Part shown: positions 13,901 through 26,326 of the stretch, in pieces | Position numbering within the stretch: the first letter of the stretch is position 1 | Layout: each line of letters opens with the position of its first letter | Assembly (NCBI GenBank): GCA_963855995.1 | Contig: OY979723.1 | Coordinates: 13,716,713-13,780,712 of the forward strand | DNA length: 64,000 bases | Origin: Muricea muricata | Taxonomy: Eukaryota; Cnidaria; Anthozoa; Malacalcyonacea; Plexauridae | Reading direction: 5' to 3' | Position numbers and translations under genes: made by a program | The notes under the pieces: generated by a model | The model's database searches: none | Told to the model about the DNA's origin: nothing | The model's input: the letters and a program-made list of their open reading frames with translations, nothing else

Positions 13901-16900
13901 TAAAGTCAATAATTCATCTCTCATAGCAGAAGTATTAATGAGTGGTCTGGTGGTTCAGGCTTTAGTGTGAATTATCAATTACGTTGGTTCAAATCGCACT
14001 CCATTTAGTTGTGAATATTTTGTTTTAAAATCAAGTGAAAAATTGGTTAAAGTCAATAATTCACCTCTCATAGCAGAAGTATTATTGAGTGGTCTAGTGG
14101 TACTGGCTTTTGAGTAGGTTATTAGCTTATTAGTTGGTCTGGTTCAAATCTCGCGGAAGTCTTTTGTAAAAATTTTGGCGTAAAATAAAGATGTGACATA
14201 TAAACATTTGAGATTTTTGCCTTGTTGTCACAGCGCTTGGTTCAGTAGTGCAATGATCAAATCAAGTGCCTTACACGTGTGAGGTCGTGGGTTACTTCAG
14301 GTGGGTTAACTTGCTCCACACTAGTGTGAAAGGATCAGTAACCTTATGCTCTCTTATCAGGTTGAGCACAATCCTTCGCAATGTAGCTTAACTCATAGTT
14401 GCAGGCAAGGATATGAGGACGAACAAATGTGTGCAGTTCCAGTTACGGATCTGGTACTGTTTCTAATTCAGCTGAAGACAATATTTTATAATTTCAGTTG
14501 GAGGTTGACTTGTTTGGCTTTACCATCTCATTTTTTTCACGAATATTTGTTATTACATACATGAGCACTGGAATTGTCTCTTTGAGGCTATGCAGTATAA
14601 ACTAAGCAATGCGTATCCTATAACCGGCTTGAAAAAACACAGAGAATGAGCAGGATCACAATTGGCATCACTTTTTCACATTTGGTAGGAATCTTTGTTT
14701 AGTTGAAATCAGGTTATAAATAGTGAAAAGTTGTTTGGAAGCCGCGATCAAGAGGGAGTAATACTTTACTCCGTTATTTTGAAACTCGGATTGAAGGAGA
14801 GTTGGCGGAACTGAGCCTTAAAAAACCAGATGCGCAGAGGACAGTAGTTTTAACGACGGATCATCAAGCTTAAGCCTGTCTTACCGTGAAATTTTAACGA
14901 AAGATCGCTTAGAAAATAATTCTTCAGAAACTCTTAGCCGGATCGATAGTGGTTTTTAGATAGAAAATATCGACTAACGTTTGTTTACACAGTTTCCACG
15001 CAGTTTCATTTTCGGATTATTCACATGATTGGATACCATTGGCATTGTTCTGGTTTGCGGATGAGTACATTAGGACAAAAGTAACCAGGCATACGAGTGA
15101 TAAATACGAATTATTCACCCATGTCATGCTTCTAAATGCGTAGTTACTTTTGTTCTCCGTTACGCTGCCGCAAGCTAATATAATACTAACTAGGTACGTG
15201 AGCGATCTTAAAATGTGAATTAGGTATAAACAAAAGTTAGCGATTGTGTCTATTGATGAGAATTATATTAAGAATGCATTAATTTCATTTTCAACTCTCA
15301 TGCAAACTCTCGTTACTGAGTTTTCGTAAGCTGTGAAACTCATCTTACGATTTACCATAGTTAATAGAGCTAGATGGTTTGGAAACTCATTAGAACTACA
15401 ATATAAGTCATTATCTATGTTTTTGTTCTGGTTTATGCAGGAATGAGGTCCTTCGTCGTCACGGGCGTATTGTATTTTCACCTAACTAACCAATAGCAAC
15501 GTTTTAGGAAATTTAGCCATCCGCGACTTGAACAATAGGGTAATTTAAGAACTCCTATTGGTGGATTTGGCGAAAACACAATACACACGTGACGATGAAG
15601 AACACATTTTTGAATAAACGTTGACCAACATAGATAATGAGTTATATTGTTATTCTAATGAGTTTCCAAACCATCTTCTCTATTAACTATGGATTCACAT
15701 ACCTGATTCGATGACGTACACAGCAGACGGCCAAGATGATGATGATTAGGATAACGAAGCCCACTCCAGAAGAAACTCCAATGATAACAGGCATAGAAAC
15801 ATTGTATGTGTAGTTTTTGTTTATAACACTTTTCTTTGTAGTTCTGAAAACTATTGTGGAACGAAGCGACGACCCAGTCTAAATAAAATGATTTCGTATA
15901 TAGTTAGTAACGTTGTATTTCTTATACTTCTAATGTTGATGTCAAGAGAATTAACGGGCTATCAATGCAATCAATGCACTATTCCCCTTTTAGACAAACC
16001 TTTAAATTAGGAATTTTCATTAGCACAGCTGGAAAGAACATCCTAAATTTAAAAAAAACATGGTGACGTTTGGTTGCAAAATATTGTAAAATGTAGAAAG
16101 TATAGCCCTGTGAAGTTTGCAAATTCTGTATACTTTCATATTATGCGCGAGAAAGTGTGATCACATTTCGAATTCTGAATACACTTCTCCGCGCATAATA
16201 CAAAAATATACAAAATTCGCAAACTTCACAGGACTATATTTTCCATATTTTACAACGTTTTGCACCCAAACTTCACAATTTTACTAAATTCAGGATGCTC
16301 TTTCCAGCTGTGCTAATAAATATTCTCAATTCCAAAGTTTGTCTAAAAGGGGAATCGTCCATTGTAAAAGAAATTGAAATAAATAATAAAGTTGAAACTG
16401 GACTAAGTTTTCGGGTTAGCTACGCCTCTGGGCACTTCTAAGTGTACATCATACAGGTTAAAAAGTACCTCTGGTTTAGAAGATGGACGATTACTTTGTT
16501 TCGTTGTAGCCATTATTGTAGTTGTTGAAGTTACATCAGCTGAAACAACGATAAATGACGGAATTACCATTGCTGAGCTAATACGGGGTAGTTTTTGCCA
16601 AGAGATCTACGCAACTGTGAAATTTTAACCAAAATCTGATGGTAAACTACTGAAAACGTATCCCATAACAACAAGAGTGCTTTCTCTAAGTTTATTTTCT
16701 TACCAAGAATTTGATGGCCTTTACTTTTAAACAGGAAACAGCCAGTCTGCTCGTGAGGATCTATTTTTGTACGACAAGAAATCTGTAATTTTATTATTCG
16801 TCCATAATAGAAATCGCCCACATTTTCCCACTAAAAAAGGCAGAAAAGAATAGATAAAGGAGAGAGGGATAGAGCTTCCCTGCTGACAGAGGTCTAGATA

Positions 16901-19900
16901 GAGCAAGTGTACTAAGAAATTAAATGAGAAATTTCTCTATGTGCTCGAGAACATTTTTAACCAAATATTTCAATGGCATTTGAGGAATAATCAAAACCGT
17001 TCTACGCACTTCAAAAACAAAATTCAGTGATATTGCAATGAAAAATCAATGCGAGAGATATCTGTCCTCCAATCCTTTTCTCTTTCGGTGGAAGTCTACG
17101 ATTCTTGCTTTTAAAGACAAACATACACACGTGCCCATAACTGAAATTTCAGTGGTGAAGCCGAGCCGACAATTTCGTCATGCCATGCCTATTCGTTTCT
17201 TTATAAATCAATCGTAGAAATATTTGCATGCAGTCCGGCAAAAAGAAGGAAAAATTCTATTTCAGAACCATCCTCAGAGATATGAAAAACTAGATTCATA
17301 TTAATCTGACACTGCAGAGAACAACGAAAAATTCGTTGTCTCGAGCAGGATTCGAACTCGCATCTTCGGGTTTCTAGACCGCCGCTCTACCAATTGAGCT
17401 ATCGAGCTAACTGGGATTGGTAGCGAGTCTTATCCGATTTAAGTGCACGAAATATTTTTGTGACGACTTAACGCTTGTCTTTGAGGACGCGCAGTGTTTC
17501 AATTCTATCTCAGAACCATCCTCAGAGATACGAAAAACTAAATTCACATTAAATTAGCCTTTTTCGTGTGCCTTTAGGCCTATCAAGTCTATATCTGGAT
17601 GTTGGCCATACTCAAATTGCTTGTGTACTCTTGCCAACACTTTTTTTCTTCCGTTGTAAAATAAGGTGGAATTTCATGTTCATTTTTTGAAAAATAACTT
17701 ATGTCATAAGAAAGTTCATATGAAACTACATATAAGACAATTAAATAGTTAACTTGATTTTTCACGCGGTTTGCAAGTTATTCCTGCTTCAAAGTGCCCA
17801 AAAAGGATAAAATGTCGCGAAATTCCTGGGAACTAATATCCTCAACAAGAAAAACTTATAAACTCAACAAGAAAAATCGACCTTGCTGTTGAATGGTCTT
17901 ATTACTCTAATATGTAGTTTTTATAAACTTTCTGTAAACATAAGTTATTTTTGACATAAATTAGCATCAAATGTTATCTTTTTTGACAGTATACGAGTTT
18001 TACAGGAATATTTAAAAAAAATCTTGTTGGCAGGAGCCCACAAGTAATTTAAACGCGTCCAACATCCGGAAATGCAATTGCTAAGCCTAAAGGTACAAGT
18101 AAAAGGAAAAATGCAATTGTCCTGTGAGAAAATTCTTTTCTTGCCTTATCTGCCAGACTAACAGCATGATTGTCAGGTTAGCATCGATACCGATAACTTT
18201 AGCGACTAAAATAGATGTATTGTTCTCTTACATTTACAGAAAGGTAACGACGGATAGCCCAACCCTCGTCAACGTCGTGAACTCGAGGAAGTAGTACATC
18301 AGTAATGTTTGGGACAGCAACCCATTTCCCTTGACTGTCAAACAAGCTTGTTGTGTTCTGGATCTCACAGATAAGTTCACCTTGTGGAAGCTGGCCTAGG
18401 AAATCCTTTGAATCAGTCACACTGAAATCCAACGTCGGCAATTCCGTGTCCACGTAGCCATCATATGCATCTAATATACCTTTGTAACGACAATCTGAAA
18501 ACGGAGGAAAATTAATGTTTTATGTTGTAGGTTTCCAGTTTTTGCAGGCGACGAGTGATGACTAACCAGTAATTATATATAGATCAAAAGAATAACAGAT
18601 ATTTCAATCACGTGATGCATTTATGGTGTTTGGGGGGCTAGGCAGGAGTTCAAAGGTTACTGAGGTCAAGAACATGCTTAGCTTTTGAACATATTTTCTA
18701 AATTTATAAGATAAATATTAATAATAAAGAAGTGGATGGAAGATGATGAAAGCTCGAATCTTAACCTAGGTAAGCGTTGTTTGTTTTGGTAAAACTAGAG
18801 CTTTTAAAGCGTGTGTTTGCAAGCTCCTAGGGCGGCATTAACATGTTCATTATCAGATCAAGTGACAATTTAGGTCTGTTTCAAACGTCTAATTTTGCAT
18901 GCATCGAATGGATTTCAAACAATAGATAATGAGATGCTAACATCATGCAAAATTCGACGCTTGAAACAGACCTTAGTCTTATTAATGCTTATTGTGTTTA
19001 GTTTCTTATTATTATAAGATAAACTAGTTTGTTGTGGAGGTCATAAAAGCACACACAAGCAAGTGTATTTCCATGATACAAGCAGCACTAAGAGGGAAGG
19101 ACCTGCCCTTGCAGAGCAAGGCCCTTGCTTTGGTTTCATTAAACAATGAACATACACTCTGTATAATAATGACGTCTTATGAAGTCAAGGTATAAGTTAC
19201 TGAAATGAAGCAAGACCCAAAATGACCCTAAATAGAGTCAATATATCACCATTATGTAGCATTTGTGTCTTCTTTTATTCAAGTAACTCATCTTGAGTTT
19301 ACAAGAGGTCATTATTATTGAGAGTATGTTTTTCCTTATATTCCTTAAAATGTCTGCTGGTAAAAGATATTGAACAATGAAGTTCCTGAACGTTACAAAA
19401 ATGCACAAAAATATGTGAGTGTCGGACAACAGGTGATTCAACCATTGCAATGTGAACTAAACTACGTCGGTTATATCGATAATTAAGGTAGATATATCAA
19501 CATGGCGAATTATTTAGAAGTAATATTTGCAAGTGATATCTTCCACCACCTAGCGCAGTTGTTTAACAAGCAAGTGATATTGCTTTTAACTTCCACTTGA
19601 ATGTTATTGACATTGATGAAGATGGGGTAAAATGCCACACAGATTATGTAAGAGAGAAATTTTGCAAGCGACCTCTCGATAGTAGTGATATTTTGATAGT
19701 GATGAAGGCAGTGTAAGATGTTGCCCAGATTATGAGAAGGACATTTAGAAAGCGATGTAAGACACACCCAGTACAGCTGTTTGTCAACCACACCTTTCTT
19801 AAATTGCTCTATTGTTGTGGACTTCCCATCAGAGTGTTATAGATAAACTCATGTGGGTGTATGTGTGGGTGGCAACACAATCCTTGTGTACCAGAAATAT

Positions 19901-22900
19901 GTCCCATCATCACATTTGTTAGCTATTTCATTTAATTTGCAATTGTTCATGAAATGTTTGTGATTTGTCTTGGTCTTTGTGAAGATTAAAACCATAGGGG
20001 GGGGGGGGGGGGGGGTAGGTGGCATAGGCAGCTGGCAGCAGAGGGAATTGGTGCTAGCTTTGACCCCTTTTTATTTAAAACATTCCTCAAGAAAGTAGTG
20101 TGAATGAAAAACCCAACAAGTTTTAGCAGGCACTTGACTCCATGATATAACATAAATGTTCTGCAACTGTGGTTAGTTACCATCCTAAACCACCAATGAT
20201 GAAAAATGCTTTTTCTCTTCAAGTGTTTGTGTCAAGCCTTAAGAATTAGTGCAAAAGTGTCATAAGTATCCTGACGATGACTGTAGATTAGTTGAAACAT
20301 TGATATTAAACTCACAATGAAACTGTTTGTAGTTTCCATTACTTTGTTCTTTGTCAAAATACATGGTCTATGAAGCTGTGACAAAATGGGCAACCTCCTT
20401 AAACCATTCTCTGAAATCTTTTAGCTCCCAGAAAATTTTTCTATTCTTTAATTTTTTTAAAATGTGTTTAATTTTTTACTCTTTCACAAAGTGTCATACC
20501 CTTGACACACCTAAAATATTAATGCTCTTATTCACAAAACCTAGTCCAATTAGAATATGTTCTTTTTGGCATGGACTTTTGTCTGCACTAAGCAAGCACA
20601 ACAGCACCAAAATAGTCCTTACATAATCATTCATAGAATAAAGTAATCAAAAATCAGTAGATGATAGTATGCATTATAAATCACTTAACAGTGAAAAAAC
20701 AACAGGAAAAGCATTATTTTTTAATAGCATTATACCTTGAGAAGGTTTGAAATCTAATTGAATGAAATAGTCAGAACTAAATTTGGCATTTAAATTCTTA
20801 AGCTTTTGCTTGTGATGGTGTGAACTTTTGTGATTAACAAAATCTTTAAATTATGAAAAATGAAAACATATCAGCGGTATTTGTCATACTTGACAAATTC
20901 AAAAACACAACATAGACACATTAGTGTAAGGTTTCAGTCTATGGTATTCAAATTGCATATGTCCATATCTCCTCGTGTGTCTTTTTGATATATAACTATT
21001 AGTCATAGTCGGAAGTCCTGGCGTTTTCGGAAGGCGGCAAGGGAAATCCGCGAGCAGTTATTGTTTTTATCTCAACAAATATATCAGTTTAACTCAAGTG
21101 TTGTGATAAACACTTAAACGTATCGTCTGGCAGACTGATGACTTGTCTTTGGGACTTGTTAAGTAAACTTGGTATATTCAGCAGGTTTTATTGGGTGGAG
21201 CTATACTTGAATAATGTCACGAGAGCATTCTCAGAAAACAGAAATGTTTCACGCTGTCTTGTTTTATTGCACTCGTTATCTGGGCAGTTGCAAAGACATT
21301 TTGTAGTTGACTGAAGTAAATATGCATGACAAAATAATACAAGAAATTTAACTGTGTCTGTAAGCGTAAATTAAAATAATAAATGAAGGTGAATTTATTA
21401 CATGAAAAATTCACTGCCTAACGTGAAACTCAGAATAACTTTCTAACGCTTGTCAATATAACGCGCATCTATAATGATCACCCAAATGTACCATTAAACG
21501 TGCGGTTTCTGTTCTGTGGTCTGAAGATTATCTAGAATTTAACACCATTGATAGACGGACAATTATAGGAAACAAATATTTGATTAAATACGCCCGAAAC
21601 TAATGAATGCCATTATGACAAAAATTATGCTCGACATCGCTATGATCTTAAAGCTGATAATCCCGGACGAGATGAGCTTGAGAAGATTTACTCACCCACC
21701 TGTATGAACTGTCCTGGCAATTGTTTCATGACAAGTCTTTGTGAACTTATCGTTGAGAGAAATTATAAGAAATTCCTCCCGTCTGTATGGCGGTGATGAC
21801 CAAAGAAAATTTGACATAGTTTGAAAATAGGCCTTTTGCTATCTTGTTTGTTTTGTTTTTACTTTGTTCATTAAACGAGGACATTGCTTGAAAGCAAACA
21901 AAGATTATTGGCTAATATTGTATTCTACTTGGCCTTGAGTTCGCCTTAATTTGAGCATAAAGTGTGGTTAACTAGACGTATGCAGGATTAATATCAGTTG
22001 AAGACGTTCGGAATGTTTTACCATGTTTTTTTACTAGTGTCTGAAATCTCGTGTGTTCCTTGATTGACTGTGCTGTCTGCATTTGACAGTTTTTTTTTAC
22101 AATGACAATGTGTGCATGAAAATGCTCGTCGGAATACGAATAATATAATGGTTCATTGTGTTTGAGCTGAGGAACTAAGCGACGTCAAATGCTTAAGAGT
22201 TTGTTACTCGTGTCTTTGCAAGTCCCGTAACTTGATATTTCTTTGCCAGCATGAATCAATGTTTAACCACCAAATTTGCGAAATATTTATAAGTTACTAA
22301 CCTCCTCGACAAGAGTATAACCATTATAGATGTAGATGATGAAGTTAACCGTGTTAGATGAAAAAGTCAAAAAGATTAACTGTATCGCACAAGTCTTTTA
22401 CCATACTCAGTTTTTATGTTGTTAACTGCACTATCTACAATACTTCAAGATTAACTTTACAGCTGCATGGAAGTAAAGTTTTTAAGACAGGGTTTGTAGT
22501 CTCTCGTTTGTCTCATGACATTGAAAGCTTGTGTCTCTGCTCATTATGACATTAAATCCTTAGCACATGTACATGATTCTAGTCAAGAGCAAGCTAGAGT
22601 AGAAATGTCTTTTCCCACCTAACGATGGAGAACAGTCATCAATAATAATATTCAGATATTCGTAGATATCATCCACAAAAACGTGCAATTGTAAAGAAAG
22701 TAGCGTAAAATCGACCTAGCATGTATAATATATGCTTTGTTTCGGCTAATTTGCCAGGATAAAAAAGACATAGGATATTGTTGCAAGCAAGGTCGCTGAT
22801 TGTTCCACTTTTGTGTATTCAAATTATTTGATAAAATTCGTAAACATTTATTTGTAAAACTTTTTTTATCTAATTATAACGATATTTTTAACAAGTTTTA

Positions 22901-24194
22901 AAAAATCAAGTGTGCGAAATAAGCAAGTGACGATATTGAACAAAAATTGCAATAACAGATGTTAATGTATGAATATATACAAGCAAGCATTCAGTCAAAT
23001 ATCGCAACAGCTGCGAACATTCACATTGCTTTCAAATTGCTGGGCGGTTCTTCGTGGCCAGAGGTATGTAAATGTACCGATCAGCAAATCAAAACAGGGA
23101 AAACGAAATTTTAAACCAGTGCAAGTTTAGTGAGCCAAAAACTGCCACGTCTTATTCGTGACGTCTTCTTGATGAAATCAAAACGCACTTAGCACGTAAA
23201 TTGCGTAAAGTACGCAAGTTAAATATTTTCGCAAAGCACTTTCGCATTAAAAATAGAACTGAAGACGATAATTCTCTGCTTCCCGCCTTCCTAACGTACC
23301 CTTCAATACATATATGCACGCTGAATGCTTGCAGTTTATTGTTTGCAAGACTCGATTCATGTATCTGCTGCTACCAGAGGAAAATTTGGTAGAAAGTTGC
23401 CAATATATCTGAAGGGCAAATGTTCAAGGTTTGACACCTAAATTTGGCAGTAAATCATTTTAACCTGTAGACCACCGCGCATGTTTTGATGCACTCGGAT
23501 GTAAAATCATACAGTCGTTAATACGGCTGAGCTATCTGTTGAAACGCACCAGTCCTTAATCAGCTGCATAAAGCCTCGTTCATGTTGTATTTGTGGCAGG
23601 GCATTATTCACATCCTAGTGGGTACAAACAAATGAATTTGTCAAGCAAAGTATAAAATTGCAGCGAAACGTAAGAAATCTTGAGCCTTTTTTACGATCAT
23701 AACTCTAGCAGGACTCCATGCAGGAGAAAATCGACAGAAGTGACGCAAGTCCGTGTGAAATCTGAAGATTATCGACGTGTAGCCGTGTAATTCAATAAAC
23801 TGTTTGTGTGCGCAGAAATGATTATTATATTTTGCTTTTAATTTCCAACGTTCTACTCGCACTCACCTGTGGAATTAGGCAGGTTTTCTTTTGAAACGCA
23901 TTTCTTGATATCAGCACGATAGGTCTTGGTGGCTTTGTTACATTTACATTCACTGCATTGCAGCAAACCCTTGACGCATTGCGCGGAGATGTTTGCGCAA
24001 TTCTTCACTCCAACTCTATAGAACGGATTCGTAAATCTATCTCCGTGCTCTTGCCGATTCACAGCCGCCTCGCCTGTACAGTTCACCGTTTCTAGCGAGC
24101 AAAGCAGTGTGATCAAGAGATACCAGTATGTAAACAAACGGTGTAAATATGTCGACGAATGGGCGCAAGTCATTGTTGACGCACAGTTAACCAT
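7907..24194 (-). CDS. R1: single-pass receptor, CxxCxC module plus one C-W/W-C domain
   Basis: Exons in transcript order: 24194-23867, 18494-18232, 16830-16704, 16539-16469, 15878-15703, 9723-9659, 9449-9304, 8610-8571, 8181-7907; 1491 nt, 496 residues, all phases consistent. Exon 1 has a hydrophobic leader (YWYLLITLLCSL) and the CxxCxC module (CSECKC...Y...C). Exons 2-3 form one C-W/W-C domain; exon 3 starts with Trp at the splice site. Exon 4 is a short Thr/Ser stalk. Exon 5 has the membrane span (VIIGVSSGVGFVILIIIIL) followed by RHRIR. Exons 6-9 are the tail, with YTSL, YEPYWSL, YEVL, DYEEV, YHERQP and YDSEC, candidate SH2 sites. It is the simplest member with the full common core, having neither lectin nor WSC exon. 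It resembles the other minus-strand receptors, not a known named gene; ligand and role are unknown. Confidence 0.8.
8815..9100. repeat. Inverted-repeat (foldback) element in R1 intron
   Basis: The segment at about 8815-8856, containing GATCTGAATAATACTGGATC, recurs as its reverse complement at about 9056-9100. Short direct copies of GAGTACCAAGATGGCGG lie at about 8891 and 9018. The element sits between tail exons 7 and 8 of R1. Confidence 0.7.
9778..10302. repeat. Foldback element, ~525 bp
   Basis: The two ends are inverted copies over roughly 150 bases each. The left arm starts AAAGGGAAATGGCAACAAAA and the right arm ends with its complement at 10302. Both arms carry a CCAAGATGGCGGAC-type motif. 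It lies in the 6-kb R1 intron just upstream of tail exon 6. No transposase frame is seen, so it is probably non-autonomous. Confidence 0.8.
10700..11640 (-). repeat. Decayed inverted copies of the tRNA-derived repeat
   Basis: Reading the minus strand, degenerate versions of the unit found in the adjacent plus-strand array can be recognised: TGGTCTAGTGGTACAGGC near 10978-11000, and weaker copies near 10756, 11300 and 11410. Each has B-box-like sequence and the same AAAATTTTTG-rich linker. They are more diverged than the plus-strand copies, so they are older. A short tandem run of CCCAAAGACTGCACC lies near 11135-11165. Confidence 0.65.
11700..14135 (+). repeat. Tandem array (~17 x ~147 bp) of a tRNA-derived unit
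   Basis: Seventeen units are counted by the recurring TGGTCTAGTGG, first at about 11723 and last at about 14087, spaced close to 147 bases. This motif matches the pol III A box at all specified positions and resembles the D arm of tRNA-Glu. About 32 bases later GGTTCAAATCTC matches the B box with two changes. The flanks (TAATGAG, TCCATTC) pair at 4 of 7 positions plus one G-T wobble as a decayed acceptor stem. Units from about 13014 to 13735 are nearly identical, showing recent amplification. The array lies in an R1 intron, with its A/B boxes antisense to R1. Long open frames here (13014-13235, 13308-13676) are by-products of the repeat. Confidence 0.9.
15981..16355. repeat. Foldback element, 375 bp, almost fully palindromic
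   Basis: The left arm starts ATTCCCCTTTTAGACAAACC and the right arm ends with its complement (GTCTAAAAGGGGAAT) at 16355. Inverted identity continues through CAGCTGGAAAGA, the CTTCACAGGG-type block and GCGCGAGAAAGTG, so the arms meet near 16165. It lies between the stalk and membrane exons of R1. Confidence 0.85.
17254..17551 (-). repeat. tRNA-like element flanked by 50-bp direct repeats
   Basis: Near-identical 50-bp blocks (CAGAACCATCCTCAGAGATA core) at about 17254-17303 and 17502-17551 bracket a tRNA-like sequence at 17338-17408 on the minus strand. That has a perfect A box (TAGCTCAATTGG) and a near-perfect B box (AGTTCGAATCC). The acceptor stem pairs at 5 of 7 positions and the T stem is imperfect. 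The anticodon loop CTAGAAA would read AGA (Ser), but there is no long variable arm. A tRNA-derived SINE or tRNA pseudogene is more likely than a working tRNA. Confidence 0.65.
17555..18110. repeat. Foldback element, ~550 bp
   Basis: The left block at 17574-17650 (TATCTGGATGTTGGCC, then CTTGCCAACACTTTTTTT) recurs inverted at 18010-18095. Weaker inverted identity continues inward (AAATAACTTATGTCATAAG against CATAAGTTATTTTTGACATAA). It lies in the R1 intron between the two exons of the C-W/W-C domain. Confidence 0.75.
18233..18494 (-). other. First half of the C-W/W-C domain, R1
   Basis: This exon (18494-18232, phase 1 in, phase 0 out) encodes CRYKG..., then GELICEIQ..., GKWVAVPN and GWAIRRYLSVN. 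The conserved Cys and Trp are visible. The partner exon (16830-16704) begins WENVGDF and has KLQISC. Exon lengths 263 and 127 give about 130 residues. I do not recognise the domain from known families; a small disulphide-linked beta sandwich is possible. Confidence 0.7.
18495..23866. other. 5.4-kb first intron of R1
   Basis: No exon could be supported here on either strand. Contents seen: the 102-bp hairpin at 18872-18973, a run of about 20 G near 19997-20016, and otherwise AT-rich sequence with scattered meaningless open frames. Confidence 0.5.
18872..18973. repeat. 102-bp hairpin element
   Basis: AGGTCTGTTTCAAACGTCTA begins the left arm, and the right arm ends with its complement (GACGCTTGAAACAGACCT). 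Arms of about 30 bases, loop of about 40. Fits a small MITE. Confidence 0.8.
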
Positions 24195-24719
24195 ACGAGT
24201 AAATAAGTTCTAAACTTTGGTAGTTGATACTTTGACAATCTCCTGGGAGGCTTGAATCTGGTGCGTGTAACTTGCCCGTTTATTCCTTGGGTACTTTATA
24301 GAATAGTTCGCTATATGCCAAGAATAGTTTAATTCCAATGAAAGTATTTCCGCGAGAACCGCTTTTAAAGCTGCGCGAACACACCACACAACCCACACAT
24401 TAAAAGTACACTATCCTTGAATTGTCGTATTACCTGCTTCTCTGATGAGTGTGTTTTTATGCTGTTTCGTAGAGGTCCAAGTTAGGTCGATATCCCAGTG
24501 GTCCGAGTGTACTGACGCTTAAATTAAGACTGTGAAGCGTTTGACGCGCTTTTTTGTGTGCTTGAGTAAACAAGCAACACTTCGTGAACTTTGCTGTGTC
24601 GTTCTGTTGTATTTGAATGTGGTCGAAGGACGAATATAGTCTGCTATCTCCTCTGTTGTTTTATGGAGTAATCGAGATAACGATATTGGAGTTATCTGTC
24701 TAAGTATATTTTTATGAAT

Positions 24720-24928
24720 GCGAAGTATTATACTGATGCTCCCTTTTTTGGCTTGATTAAGTAAGCTGCTTTTTTCATACGTTGTCGACAATGCAATGTC
24801 GGTGTTGTATATATGTTTGAAGCTGGCTGATGTTTTCTTTGATGTGTTTTGGTGTATCCTGAGCCAGCACGTCGAGGTGGCCGTCTGTGTATATTTTGAT
24901 CACTCTGAAATATTTAGCAGGGCGAGGT
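24720..24928 (+). repeat. Dispersed repeat, copy lacking the LINE insertion
   Basis: From CGAAGTATTATACTGATGC to TTTAGCAGGGCGAGGT this closely matches 56279-56766 on the same strand. The copy here lacks the ~310-bp LINE fragment but has about 36 extra bases before AGCACGTCGAGGTGGCCGTC. The minus frame 24775-24969 covers it and is probably a remnant of the repeat's own coding sequence; family not recognised. Confidence 0.75.
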
Positions 24929-26101
24929 GAAGGTTTATCAAGCAAAGGAAATGACAATAATGAATTCAATCAACACCTCATGAACGAAATGAAACACGTG
25001 CTGGGTTTGGTCAGCCTAACTCATTCGTTACGCGGTTAATCGACTGATGCTTGTGATCCTGCGCTCTTGAACTGAAATTTACCCTAAAGTAATAATGAAA
25101 GACAAATTTAGACGGAAATCTATACTCACTTTCCTTATGCACCTATTACAGACACCCTCAGCATTTAAAAAGTGCACTTTACTTCTTGTCTGTTTTGGTG
25201 ATCTCTATATATTTTGGCGAATGGAAGGAATATTTTTAGAGTGATATTTAACTACTGAGTTGGCATTTAGATAATATGTGTTTTCATTTCCATAGAGACC
25301 AAGGGGCTTCTATAGTCAACATGGCTGCGACTATCTCTTTATGGAACTGTTGATATCCTTGCACGTTCACCCTTTACTGGCTTTTCTATATTCATCTAAT
25401 TTTAAACTTCCACCTGTTGTTCAATTAACAATTTTTTTTTCATTTCTTTGTTTGCGGTTTGTTGACAAGCGATCGGTGATATTCGCAATTAAAATTTGAT
25501 TGTTGTACTATACAGTATATACATTAAAAAACTTCAATATTAAAGCTCGACAGACTTAAGCAGCTGATATTATTCGCTGTCTTCTTGCTAGGTCTCTTAA
25601 ATATGATGTAGTTTTCAATAGAAATGTCATTCAAACGGATGGTATACGATAGAAACAATGTATAAAATACTATGTTTACTATACGCTTTGATATATCAAT
25701 CCAGGATATAAAGCCGCAATGAAGTTTAAGTTTATGAAAATCAAATGCAACATTTGTTTCACAAATACGACTGGTATTACTGCTGTCACAATACTACAAT
25801 ATCGCAAACTATTCGTGTGAATTCACTGAAATCCTGCGTGGATTTTGTTGGAAATAAAAATTTTATGTTGGCAATGGTAGTTTCGGTTGGTGGTCTTCAA
25901 TCATTGCCCACTTGTGATAAGATGTACTGTGTCCTCGTCGTGGCATGCTCGTTTTCTTTGAACTGGGCGTGCCCTCTATTAATCCTGCGGTTTTAAATTG
26001 ATTTCGCTCACAGACGTGTCATTACTTAGTGACATACATAATAGTCTATGCAGCCATCTCTGGATATTTCACCACAGATCATATTGCAATGCAGACTCCA
26101 A

Positions 26102-26326
26102 TCACTTTGGAGCGAAGATTTTTTGTCGGGATTTTAGCTCGTAGCGAAATGAATAAGGCCTTGAAAAATTGTCCAAGTTTGGGTCTTTGTAGTGACACTG
26201 TAATCTTTGTAAGTTTTCGTCGGTCGACATTCTGAGATCGCGATAGTAGCTGGAATGCCAGGCAATTTGTGAAGAGATCAATCCCAAAATTACGATATTT
26301 AGAATCATGATAATTTTATAAGACAA
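26102..26326 (-). CDS. Unassigned short frame with hydrophobic N-terminus
   Basis: 74 codons. Residues 7-20 are hydrophobic (MILNIVILGLISSQ), then come Tyr-rich and charged residues (SSYYRD, HYKDP, PYSFRYEL). It could be a small secreted peptide, a type II membrane start, or chance. A CAG acceptor inside it would allow the second half to be an exon, but its phase does not fit R2. Confidence 0.15.
   Translation of the reverse strand: MSYKIIMILNIVILGLISSQIAWHSSYYRDLRMSTDENLQRLQCHYKDPNLDNFSRPYSFRYELKSRQKIFAPK

Noticed and set aside
17338-17408. Functional tRNA gene
   Set aside because: Promoter boxes are good but the acceptor and T stems have mismatches and it lies between direct repeats; more likely a tRNA-derived element.
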